Of a stretch of DNA of 9,458 nt, positions 1-5,926 are shown in pieces. Position 1 is the first letter of the stretch, and each line of letters opens with the position of its first letter. The stretch lies in assembly GCA_020853255.1 (NCBI GenBank), contig JADYZI010000350.1:1-9458 (forward strand), read 5' to 3'. This DNA is from Acidobacteriota bacterium. Its GTDB lineage: Bacteria > Acidobacteriota > Blastocatellia > Pyrinomonadales > Pyrinomonadaceae. Both the position numbers and the translations under genes were made by a program. The notes beneath the pieces are model-generated. The model did no database searches. It worked only from the letters and a program-made list of their open reading frames with translations, and was not told the origin of the DNA.

Positions 1-162
1 CTTCCAGCGCTTTTCAATATGTACCTTCGGATCGGGGCACGAGTTTGTGGCCCGCCGATGATCGATAGCGAATTTGGCACGATCGATTTCTTCGTCGTGT
101 TCGATGTAGAGGAGATGACCGAGAAATGCGGGCAAACACGATAATTTCACCCATTCAAACAC
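1..162 (-). CDS. Unrecognised protein, 5' part only (runs off window)
   Basis: An open minus-strand frame of 54 codons runs off the left edge. It reads with balanced composition ([19 protein letters not shown], then an acidic/basic stretch ending HIEKRWK), unlike the Arg-rich alternative frame, so it looks coding. I do not recognise the family. The start is uncertain. There is no in-frame ATG: candidates are GTG at 162 and GTG at 150, neither with a clear Shine-Dalgarno sequence, and an in-frame TGA lies further upstream at about 195. An ATG TTT TGA mini-frame sits just upstream in the same frame. The gene follows the adhesin operon after a gap containing two palindromes, so it may have separate control. 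It could also be a remnant. Confidence 0.45.
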   Translation of the reverse strand, partial: MFEWVKLSCLPAFLGHLLYIEHDEEIDRAKFAIDHRRATNSCPDPKVHIEKRWK

Positions 163-168
163 GATAAT
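133..168. repeat. 13-bp direct repeat, two copies 23 bp apart
   Basis: CAAACACGATAAT occurs at 133-145 and again at 156-168, identical in both copies and separated by 10 bp. The copies lie at the very start of the partial minus-strand frame, overlapping both candidate GTG starts. They could be a protein-binding pair (iteron-like) near the start of that gene, or a small tandem duplication. Nothing in the sequence decides between these. Confidence 0.5.
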
Positions 169-181
169 GCCCGGAATTTCG

Positions 182-240
182 TTTTGACTGTATCAAAACA
201 TTTTCAGCTATTCGGCCTCTGTTTTTTGACCTGTTCAAAA
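182..240. promoter_or_regulatory. Twin palindromic sites, candidate operators
   Basis: Two copies of TTTTGA-N5-TCAAAA are present, at 182-198 (TTTTGACTGTATCAAAA) and 224-240 (TTTTGACCTGTTCAAAA). They match at 13 of 17 positions including both arms. In the first copy the arms extend to 7 bp (181-199). The centres are 42 bp apart, close to four helical turns, as expected for cooperative binding of a dimeric regulator to one DNA face. They sit between the TAG of the last adhesin gene (246-248) and the partial gene at 1-162, in the only sizeable non-coding gap here. I found no convincing -35/-10 pair on either strand. The stems are short and AT-rich with no strong U-tract, so a rho-independent terminator is less likely. 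Confidence 0.5.
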
Positions 241-245
241 TCATA

Positions 246-1235
246 CTATGCGTTCATGGTGTCGAAGGAGTAGTTGAAGCGCCATGTGACGTCGCTGCCT
301 TGTTCGCGGATGCTGGATGCAAATTTGGACGTGATGTCCTTATATGGCGTATAGCGATAGTCTCGCATGGCGAACGGGCTGATCGGGCGATGCTGCTGCC
401 AAAACGCGACCGCCGCCTCATATTCCTGTTGGATCCTCGTCGGATAGATCCATTGATAAGAATCGACATCGGCACGCACCAACGCCTTCTGTGCACCATC
501 ATACGGGTCGCTTAGATAATGTTCAACCGCGAGGTCGCGGCCGCGTTGCCTCGCTGACGGGAACGGGAACACGTTCAGGCCGCTCACAGTTTGCGGCCAC
601 ACGCGGAAACGCATGGCGTGGTACATGATCAGCTTCAACCGGGCGATGTCGCCCAGCAGTGAGGAATAGATGAACGCTCCCAGCCACCAGCCGTTGAACA
701 GGCGTGCGGGCGTCTCCACCAATTGCTTACCGATCTGTATGCCGTCCATCGTAATGCCGGCACCGGGCAGCACCTGCTCGACCAGGGCAAAGGTCCCGTT
801 CATCGGGGCCTGCTCGTTGACGTCGGCAAATTCCGCATCGTTCTTCCTATATATATAACCGGTCGAATTTGGCCCGAACGGAAAGAACGTGGTCCCGGCG
901 TTCTGCGAGGTCAGGATGTTGCCGACAGTCAGGCCCGACATCACGCCCTCATAGCCGGTGAATGCAGGTTTATCGAACGCGATCACCGTAAAAACGTGCT
1001 TTGCGGTCACGCTGCCGGTATATGCCAGCGGGTCACGACTGCCGTTGAAATAGTACCCGAGCTCGTTATTCTGGGGCGAGGTGCCAAAAACAGGCGGGTT
1101 TGATGCACCACAGGTCAGGTGCCGCCCTTTTCCCGAAAAATCAGGAGCGAGTACTGCCGTCGAAGTGGTATCGATTTGATACCAGGCCTCCAGCCCCGCC
1201 GTTGGGATGAGATCCATTTTTGACCAATCGGGCAT
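246..1235 (-). CDS. Putative tail fibre/adhesin with LamG-like N-terminal domain
   Basis: A 329-residue protein, last complete gene of the operon. Residues about 10-215 look like a LamG/concanavalin-type beta-sandwich: GLEAWYQID at 14-22, DFSGKGRHL at 32-40 (the common 'D-x-SG-x-G-x-x-L' start of such domains), and alternating strands to FNGWWLGAFIYSS at 180-192. The C-terminal 90 residues are aromatic- and charge-rich (EYEAAVAFWQQHRP, RDYRYTPY, DVTWRFNYSFD) and I do not recognise them; they may be a tail-attachment or trimerisation part. The start is supported by GGAAGG (1242-1247) 6 nt upstream of the ATG. The gap to the preceding stop is 3 nt. Inferred role: surface glycan binding on the virion. 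The LamG call is by pattern only. Confidence 0.75.
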   Translation of the reverse strand: MPDWSKMDLIPTAGLEAWYQIDTTSTAVLAPDFSGKGRHLTCGASNPPVFGTSPQNNELGYYFNGSRDPLAYTGSVTAKHVFTVIAFDKPAFTGYEGVMSGLTVGNILTSQNAGTTFFPFGPNSTGYIYRKNDAEFADVNEQAPMNGTFALVEQVLPGAGITMDGIQIGKQLVETPARLFNGWWLGAFIYSSLLGDIARLKLIMYHAMRFRVWPQTVSGLNVFPFPSARQRGRDLAVEHYLSDPYDGAQKALVRADVDSYQWIYPTRIQQEYEAAVAFWQQHRPISPFAMRDYRYTPYKDITSKFASSIREQGSDVTWRFNYSFDTMNA

Positions 1236-1238
1236 AAT

Positions 1239-2246
1239 TTACCTTCCGATCTGCACAATGCCATTTTTTCGCCGGATGCCATCGACGGTTACAGTCGAAC
1301 CGGCGGCGGCATCCACCACAACGCCGGGCGAATTTACAATATCAAGCACGGACGTCGCATCGACCTCGATCCGTGTTACGCCATGATCGACCGTAATGCC
1401 ATCGACGCGGGCCTTACTGTTAACCAATTTGATCGCTGGACGGTCACCAGTCGCATATCCGAAGTGGTCCTGAATGATACGTGCATCGCCCACGTTCGTT
1501 AGATAAATGCCTCGTCCCGCCCCGGAATTGTTCACGTTGAACCTGTTCCGCTCGGAGGTGAATGTTTTATAACCATTCACCGAAATGCCATTCCCAGCAC
1601 CTTCATCAAGCTGGGAGTCTCGAACGATGATCGCATTTGCACTGGCTCCGTCACCATTTGTCGGACTTACGCAGTCGATCCATGACCCAACTCCGCTTGG
1701 AGTTTTTGAATGATAGACATTCGCCATCGTTTGGTAATCGTAAAAAGTGCAGTTTTCGACCAAAAGGCCTCGACCGCCGTCAAGTTTGATACATGACGGG
1801 CCTGTATTTCCGCCCATTTGGCAATTCTTGATGTGTCCCCACGTCGATGCCCCGACTCGAACGACGGTCGCGGAAACGCCGAGCCCGCATAAATAACAGT
1901 CTTCGACCATTAACGAATTTGTATAATCCGCCGTGATCGCCGCCGCACAGTCTGGCGTTCCTGAACCAAATACCCCATGAATAACAAGATCGCGATAGCA
2001 TGCACCGGTCAAATTTCCGGTGTTAAAGCCATAATTCGAGCCGCCTTTGTTCAGCTCAATACGGCTCGAACCATCGCCTTGAATGATCAACGGCACCTGA
2101 CGCGGAGAGTCGGGATATAAATTCACCGTCGCACCGGTGAACGTTCGGCTCTGCTCGTCCATTACGATTGTTCCGCCGTCCGCTTTGACGGCGGCCCATG
2201 CGTTGGCAAGATTACCCGAATAAGTTGAAAAATTTACTTTAGCCAT
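1239..2246 (-). CDS. Right-handed beta-helix protein, putative tailspike/adhesin
   Basis: A 335-residue protein with the repeating short-strand pattern of parallel beta-helix (pectate-lyase-like) proteins. Successive rungs read LVIHGVF, LMVEDCYL, GHIKNCQM, LLVENCTF, IIVRDSQL, TSERNRF and ARIIQDHF, spaced roughly 20-30 residues apart from about residue 85 to 265. The N-terminus (AWAAVKADGGTIVM, about residues 16-29) is the usual capping segment of phage tailspike-type beta-helices. Such folds in phages often bind or cleave surface polysaccharide; no catalytic residues can be assigned here, so activity is unknown. The start ATG lies 5 nt after the previous stop with no clear Shine-Dalgarno sequence, suggesting translational coupling. 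GC appears more variable and lower than in the hub gene, in keeping with exchangeable receptor-binding genes. Confidence 0.8.
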   Translation of the reverse strand: MAKVNFSTYSGNLANAWAAVKADGGTIVMDEQSRTFTGATVNLYPDSPRQVPLIIQGDGSSRIELNKGGSNYGFNTGNLTGACYRDLVIHGVFGSGTPDCAAAITADYTNSLMVEDCYLCGLGVSATVVRVGASTWGHIKNCQMGGNTGPSCIKLDGGRGLLVENCTFYDYQTMANVYHSKTPSGVGSWIDCVSPTNGDGASANAIIVRDSQLDEGAGNGISVNGYKTFTSERNRFNVNNSGAGRGIYLTNVGDARIIQDHFGYATGDRPAIKLVNSKARVDGITVDHGVTRIEVDATSVLDIVNSPGVVVDAAAGSTVTVDGIRRKNGIVQIGR

Positions 2247-2251
2247 CGGTT

Positions 2252-3571
2252 TTAATAAATCGTATAGTATGCGTTTATGTTCGTTTGAGCGTCGGTTCGC
2301 TGCCCTGTCGTTGAGGCGATCGGAACTATCACCAGTTCCTTCACAGCCCCTGTTGCTTGGTATGCGAGGCCGTAATGAACCCCCACGTAGAACGTCCCAT
2401 TGCCCATGTTGCCGCTCAAAGTATCGCTATTTGCAACATTTGTGGCCTCGGTGCCGTTGATCCAGACTTTCGTTTTATCCGCCGCAGTCGCTTGGGAGCG
2501 ATCCAGAACGGCGGCGGCCAGGTGATAGCTGGCCGAATACGCGGCATCCTTTCCGTTGTATGTACCGGCGTTTTCTTGGCCATAACCAAGTTTCGCTGCA
2601 CCGTCCGCAAAATAGCCCCTTGGCCCATTATTGTTATGTGCATAGAGAAATGCATCAGCCCCGACGTCGGTTAGTTTTGCCACCGAATAAATACTTGCCT
2701 TATCCGTCGCGGAAAGATTCAGCGAAACCGACATGTATTTAATATTCGCATCTGGCACCAGATCGATCTCATGATTGGTCAGGTCAAGTTGTGGCTGATT
2801 CCCTGCAGTCGTCTGTGACAGATTCACCGCATTGCCCGATTGGTCATACCAAGTTTTTACGAACAGATTACCGCCGGAGGCAAAACTCGTTGCGGCGGCC
2901 CAATCGAGATCATTGCCGGAGAATCCGATGTCCTGCTCGGTCGAGTCGCTCGAACGCCTGACGCGAACGGCTGAACCGGCGTAGGCATCACGCAGTTTCC
3001 GCAGTCCCCACGCCGCCGAGGCCGTGCCGCCAAGCAGCGTGACCAGGTCATAGACCGGCGGCGGCGGCGGTGTCAGCGGTCCGCCGCCGTGCACTAGAGT
3101 GACGATCAGGCCGCTCGCGGTCGAGCCGGAATTGTTGGTAACGTCAACGATGACCTCCTGCCCAGCAGTGTATTCGCCCGTTCCGGCCAGTGCCGCCGCG
3201 ACAGCCGCCGTCGCTGTCGTCCTCTCGTTCGCGTCTATCGTCGGCTTGGTCGTAAATACGCTCGTTCCGCCTATCCGCACATCGACCTCAAACGTCCCCG
3301 TCCCGTGTGCCACCAAACTCACCGGCACCGACTGGAGATTGATATTAAACGGCAGATGAAAGCTAAACACATTATTCGCCTGCGGAATAGTCGTCGTCCG
3401 ATCCCCGCAAACCAGCGGCAACGCCTGCAGGCTGCCTGAAATGCCCAGATCGTTCGGCACCACGCGGACGAATGTTCCCGTCGCCGGATCGATCGCGATC
3501 ATCTGTATCGCGTCGGCGTCCGGCGTTGTGTCCAGTGGTTTCCCATTCAAAAACGCAATTATATCGCCCAT
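2252..3571 (-). CDS. Putative tail fibre with arabinofuranosidase-B-like/LamG-like region
   Basis: A 439-residue protein. The N-terminal part (1-165) is probably virion-anchoring and beta-rich. A poly-Pro linker (TPPPPPV, about 167-173) follows. Residues 186-262 carry the stretch seen in alpha-L-arabinofuranosidase B catalytic-domain-like phage and bacterial proteins: LRKLRDAYAGSAVRVRRSSD, DIGF, LDW, then WYDQSGNAVNLSQ and QPQL. Residues about 263-439 resemble the second half of a LamG/concanavalin sandwich (ASIYSVAKL, KVWINGTE, GTFYVGVHYG, VKELVIVP). The ATG at 3571 is chosen over an in-frame ATG at 3646: it has GGAGGA 12 nt upstream, sits 2 nt after the preceding stop, and avoids a 75-nt overlap with an Arg-rich N-terminus. 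Inferred role: glycan binding at the tail tip. Catalysis is not shown. Confidence 0.78.
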   Translation of the reverse strand: MGDIIAFLNGKPLDTTPDADAIQMIAIDPATGTFVRVVPNDLGISGSLQALPLVCGDRTTTIPQANNVFSFHLPFNINLQSVPVSLVAHGTGTFEVDVRIGGTSVFTTKPTIDANERTTATAAVAAALAGTGEYTAGQEVIVDVTNNSGSTASGLIVTLVHGGGPLTPPPPPVYDLVTLLGGTASAAWGLRKLRDAYAGSAVRVRRSSDSTEQDIGFSGNDLDWAAATSFASGGNLFVKTWYDQSGNAVNLSQTTAGNQPQLDLTNHEIDLVPDANIKYMSVSLNLSATDKASIYSVAKLTDVGADAFLYAHNNNGPRGYFADGAAKLGYGQENAGTYNGKDAAYSASYHLAAAVLDRSQATAADKTKVWINGTEATNVANSDTLSGNMGNGTFYVGVHYGLAYQATGAVKELVIVPIASTTGQRTDAQTNINAYYTIY

Positions 3572-3573
3572 AA

Positions 3574-5292
3574 TTATGAATCTTCCTCCAGCACCTCGCC
3601 ATCGCCGAACAGCAGATCGCCGTCGCCCGTCAACTCGTTCGTCCAAAGCAGGAGCTTGAAATATCTATTGTCCGCGGCCGTGTCGATCGACAGATCTGTC
3701 GCCTCCAGCACCACAAAGCCCTTGTCCGTCCAGCCGGGCAGCGAATGGGTCAGCCGCACGCGATCGCCCGGTAGAACGGGCAGCGTTTGCGGCATTCCAA
3801 CAAATTCACATACGCGCGGGCTGGTCCGCATTTTCGCGTAGTGCCGCAGGTTCGTCAGGCCCTGCCAGCGGTTCACATTCCCGACGAATACAGTCTCTTC
3901 GATAATCCGGCCGGCCAGTTCCTGCAGCTCCGTCACGTCGTAATACAACTGCGGGTCAAACTTTTCCAGATACCGCGAGTCCAGATCGCGGCCCTCGGCA
4001 ATAAACCGATTCGGCAGGCTAAGCAGCTCCTGCTGCGTAAACCTTGGCGATGATTTGAAAGTGTTCTTTACGATGTTCGCCTCGTCAAAATCAAAGCTCG
4101 AAGAGATCTGATCGATCGAAAAGAACCGCAGCGTCCCGTTCACGTCCTGGAAGCTCCCGTTGCAAGTGAACAGGACGGACTTCAAGAAGTCGTCAAATGA
4201 GGTCCGCTGGGTGAACGCGATATTTGACCGAAATCGCGGGATCGCCTCATTTTTTGGGTAAAGCCTATCCTGCGGAATGACCTGCAGGCTCACGCTCGTC
4301 GATGACCATTGGAGCCAAAATTGCGAATCGCCCGACGCATTTGTCCACTCAATTTTGACATCAACGTATTCATCCGCCGTCGCCGCCCATGTCGTCGTGT
4401 GCGTTCCGGCCGCGGCCTGATCTATCACCGGCGAACCGACCACATCATCTATCCACAGTTTGACGCTGTCGTTGTGAATGACCGTGATCGTGGTCGTTTC
4501 CGAATATTTGAACCGAATCTTGCCTTCCCAGCGGACGCTGAATGCCGTCGGCGTCAGGTTCAATGCAGGTGCACCGGTCGAAATATCGTACTGGATGACC
4601 GGATCGACCCGCTGCGATTTGAACGTATCAAAAGCCGCACCGTCGTAATATTTACCAGCCAACCCAACGCCGACGGGCAAGATCGTATAATCCGGCGTCA
4701 CCGTCTCGTCCGCAAACGCCCGGAGTGTATCCAGAGCGGCCCAATCTACGCGGGCCAACGCGTATCGGCGGATCTCGACACAACCAAACGCCAGCACATC
4801 GGCCGGGTTGACCAGCAGCACGCCCGCGGCTGTTACCGTGCCCGTGTCGTCGTAAATATCGCCAAGCTGGCAGGCATAAATTCCGGTCGTTCCCGTCGGC
4901 GGGTTTTCCTTTGTATCAAAATCTGGAATGCCGACCTCGGCTCCGTTCGGGCATTCCAGCCGCAGCCATGCTGTGTTCGAATGCGGCGTGTCCTGGTCAA
5001 ACACGGCGTCAACGCCCTGAACAGGATCTGCCGGGCCGGACGATTGTTTGCCCGGATGAAAAACATATTTCGCCGCCGGCCGGTTCGTGCCCCTGAACCA
5101 CACACCGAGCGGTCCCGACCAGCCTTTTCCAAACGCCTCGCCCAGCATTTGCTGCACTTTTACAATGTGCGTCGGGTTTGAACCAGTCACGATCGACTTC
5201 GCCAGATCACCGGCGATCACATGGTTCCCGAAAGCGACCTCAAGCACAAGGTCCTCCTGCCGCGTTCCTTTTAAATGATCGACGAATGTCAT
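3574..5292 (-). CDS. Tail-tip (gpJ/Phage-tail_3-like) protein with inserted PA14 domain
   Basis: A 572-residue protein. Residues 1-200 fit a tail-tip attachment N-terminus, ending in an NPADVLAFG...RVDWAALDTLRAFADE stretch like the 'NPA-x-V-x-x-x-L' region of gpJ-type tip proteins. Residues about 210-346 form a PA14-like domain (LAGKYYDG, VRWEGKIRFKYSETTTITV, DSVKLWIDD, EYVDVKIEW, LQWSS, IPQDRLYP). PA14 is a carbohydrate-binding beta-barrel known from toxins, adhesins and glycosidases. Residues about 365-445 return to a baseplate/tip hub pattern (FDDFLKSVLFTCNGSFQDVNGTLRFFS, NIVKNTFKSSPRF, NRFIAEGRD), as in Phage-tail_3 proteins, followed by a beta-rich C-terminus. The PA14 module thus interrupts the tip fold. 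The start ATG lies just outside the left inverted repeat. The nearest Shine-Dalgarno-like GGAGG (5319-5323) is 26 nt away, too far for normal use, so initiation may now be weak or depend on other elements. Confidence 0.8.
   Translation of the reverse strand: MTFVDHLKGTRQEDLVLEVAFGNHVIAGDLAKSIVTGSNPTHIVKVQQMLGEAFGKGWSGPLGVWFRGTNRPAAKYVFHPGKQSSGPADPVQGVDAVFDQDTPHSNTAWLRLECPNGAEVGIPDFDTKENPPTGTTGIYACQLGDIYDDTGTVTAAGVLLVNPADVLAFGCVEIRRYALARVDWAALDTLRAFADETVTPDYTILPVGVGLAGKYYDGAAFDTFKSQRVDPVIQYDISTGAPALNLTPTAFSVRWEGKIRFKYSETTTITVIHNDSVKLWIDDVVGSPVIDQAAAGTHTTTWAATADEYVDVKIEWTNASGDSQFWLQWSSTSVSLQVIPQDRLYPKNEAIPRFRSNIAFTQRTSFDDFLKSVLFTCNGSFQDVNGTLRFFSIDQISSSFDFDEANIVKNTFKSSPRFTQQELLSLPNRFIAEGRDLDSRYLEKFDPQLYYDVTELQELAGRIIEETVFVGNVNRWQGLTNLRHYAKMRTSPRVCEFVGMPQTLPVLPGDRVRLTHSLPGWTDKGFVVLEATDLSIDTAADNRYFKLLLWTNELTGDGDLLFGDGEVLEEDS
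3584..3589 (-). promoter_or_regulatory. Ribosome binding site deciding the 3571 start
   Basis: GGAGGA on the minus strand lies 12 nt before the ATG at 3571, inside the last codons of the upstream tip gene. It supports 3571 rather than the upstream in-frame ATG at 3646. Confidence 0.55.
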
Positions 5293-5293
5293 C

Positions 5294-5325
5294 TATATAT
5301 ATGGGATTTATATACTTACCTCCCT
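5294..5325. repeat. Left inverted repeat of the mom-like cassette
   Basis: This 32-bp stretch matches the reverse complement of 5895-5926 at 28 of 32 positions without gaps; mismatches are at positions 1, 14, 18 and 26. Its outer part is TATATATATGGGA and its inner part ATACTTACCTCCCT. It contains the TAA stop (5316-5318) and last codons of the mom-like gene. Its outer edge lies 1 nt beyond the tip-protein ATG. Confidence 0.75.
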
Positions 5326-5885
5326 AGCCTCCTGAATTTGTGCTTTGGAAACATGCCGAGAAACTCCGCACCCAATGCCAACATTTCAGCATGAGTTCGA
5401 GTCTTTGGCCCTGCTTTGCGAGATGTCAGCCGACCGTTGATCGTGTAACACGGTTGAGGCTTTGTCTCTCCAACGTAGTCCCAATTATCTGCTCTATAAA
5501 TGGCTCCTGAGTGTCCTCGCCACTTGTCGGCATAGGTTACGAGGCACGGCCAGATAAACCTGTCTATTAGCTTCCTTGAACGGGCGAGAAGAAAGGTCGC
5601 GGCGTTCTTTGGAATTGTTGGCTCAATCACAAGCCGTGAAAGACAAAGAACGCCATGAGGATCAGCCGGATAAGTAGCTTGTCCGGCACTTTTTGTAGGG
5701 GGTATCCACCAAGTCACGCCGACGCACTGCTCGTCAAAAATGTCGCCTTTCTTAAACAGACCGTGCAGATAGGTTGCGGTATTCGAGGCTCCTGCGGCGT
5801 AGTGATATTTCTCTATCAATCGACGTGCAGTTGTGATGCCTACGGGATGCGCTTCCCAATCTGATTTTCTAAGGCCGTCTTTCAT
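5316..5885 (-). CDS. Mom-like DNA adenine modification protein (GNAT fold)
   Basis: A 189-residue protein resembling phage Mu Mom and related phage GNAT-fold proteins. Mom converts adenine in phage DNA to a methylcarbamoyl-type N6 derivative, protecting the DNA from many restriction enzymes; it acts on phage DNA in the host cytoplasm. Family landmarks in order: EKYHYAAGAS (25-34), CVGVTWWIPPTKSAG (54-68), LSRLVIEPTIPKNAATFLLARS (82-103, the acyl-CoA-binding-like helix region), LVTYADKWRGHSGAIYRADNWDYVGET (115-141) and CYTINGR (146-152). The Y-H-Y and Y-A-D...G-H-x-G-x-I-Y...N-W sets are the most telling. Mu Mom is somewhat longer (about 240 residues). No good Shine-Dalgarno sequence precedes the ATG. 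The gene is flanked by inverted repeats and lower in GC than its neighbours, suggesting acquisition. No Com-like regulator is seen. It is read with the tail operon, so late expression is likely, as for Mu mom. Confidence 0.78.
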   Translation of the reverse strand: MKDGLRKSDWEAHPVGITTARRLIEKYHYAAGASNTATYLHGLFKKGDIFDEQCVGVTWWIPPTKSAGQATYPADPHGVLCLSRLVIEPTIPKNAATFLLARSRKLIDRFIWPCLVTYADKWRGHSGAIYRADNWDYVGETKPQPCYTINGRLTSRKAGPKTRTHAEMLALGAEFLGMFPKHKFRRLGR

Positions 5886-5894
5886 ATTTCAGAA

Positions 5895-5926
5895 AGGGAG
5901 TTAAGTATGTAATTCCCATATATATT
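5895..5926. repeat. Right inverted repeat of the mom-like cassette
   Basis: The reverse complement of this stretch matches 5294-5325 at 28 of 32 positions. It lies upstream of the mom-like ATG (5885), and its outer end overlaps the TAA stop (5925-5927) of the hub gene. A TATAAT hexamer on the minus strand (5924-5929) straddles its edge, but no -35 element stands at a suitable distance. Confidence 0.75.

Larger units (their letters stand above)
5294..5926. mobile_element. Putative 633-bp mobile/moron cassette carrying a mom-like gene
   Basis: The interval is bounded by 32-bp imperfect inverted repeats and holds one gene. It interrupts an otherwise very tight operon: other junctions have 0, 2, 5 and 3 nt between genes. 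Hand-counted 60-bp lines inside it are mostly 47-57% GC, against 62-65% in two lines of the adjacent hub gene. The right repeat supplies the TAA stop of the hub gene, and the tip ATG abuts the left repeat. Removing the cassette together with one copy of the AT-rich edge gives ...GAACTTATATAGATGACA, that is, a hub stop directly followed by the tip ATG. The edges are TA-repeats, so a target-site duplication (TA or TATA) is possible but cannot be defined. No transposase is encoded, so a non-autonomous element or an ancient insertion is inferred. Confidence 0.55.

Noticed and set aside
224..240. Rho-independent terminator after the last adhesin gene
   Set aside because: The stem is only 6 AT-rich pairs and no U-run follows in the minus-strand direction; a second copy 42 bp away fits operators better.
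847..858. TATATATATAA tract similar to the outer ends of the cassette repeats
   Set aside because: It lies inside the coding frame of the last adhesin gene (Tyr-Ile-Tyr codons) and lacks the GGGA...CTCCCT part of the repeats.
3572..3646. 75-nt N-terminal extension of the arabinofuranosidase-like fibre gene
   Set aside because: It is Arg-rich and overlaps the tip gene; the ATG at 3571 has a Shine-Dalgarno sequence and a normal 2-nt gap.
4309..5181. Long plus-strand open frame (290 codons)
   Set aside because: It lies fully inside the tip gene, is extremely Arg-rich and has no domain pattern; it is a shadow of the minus-strand coding.
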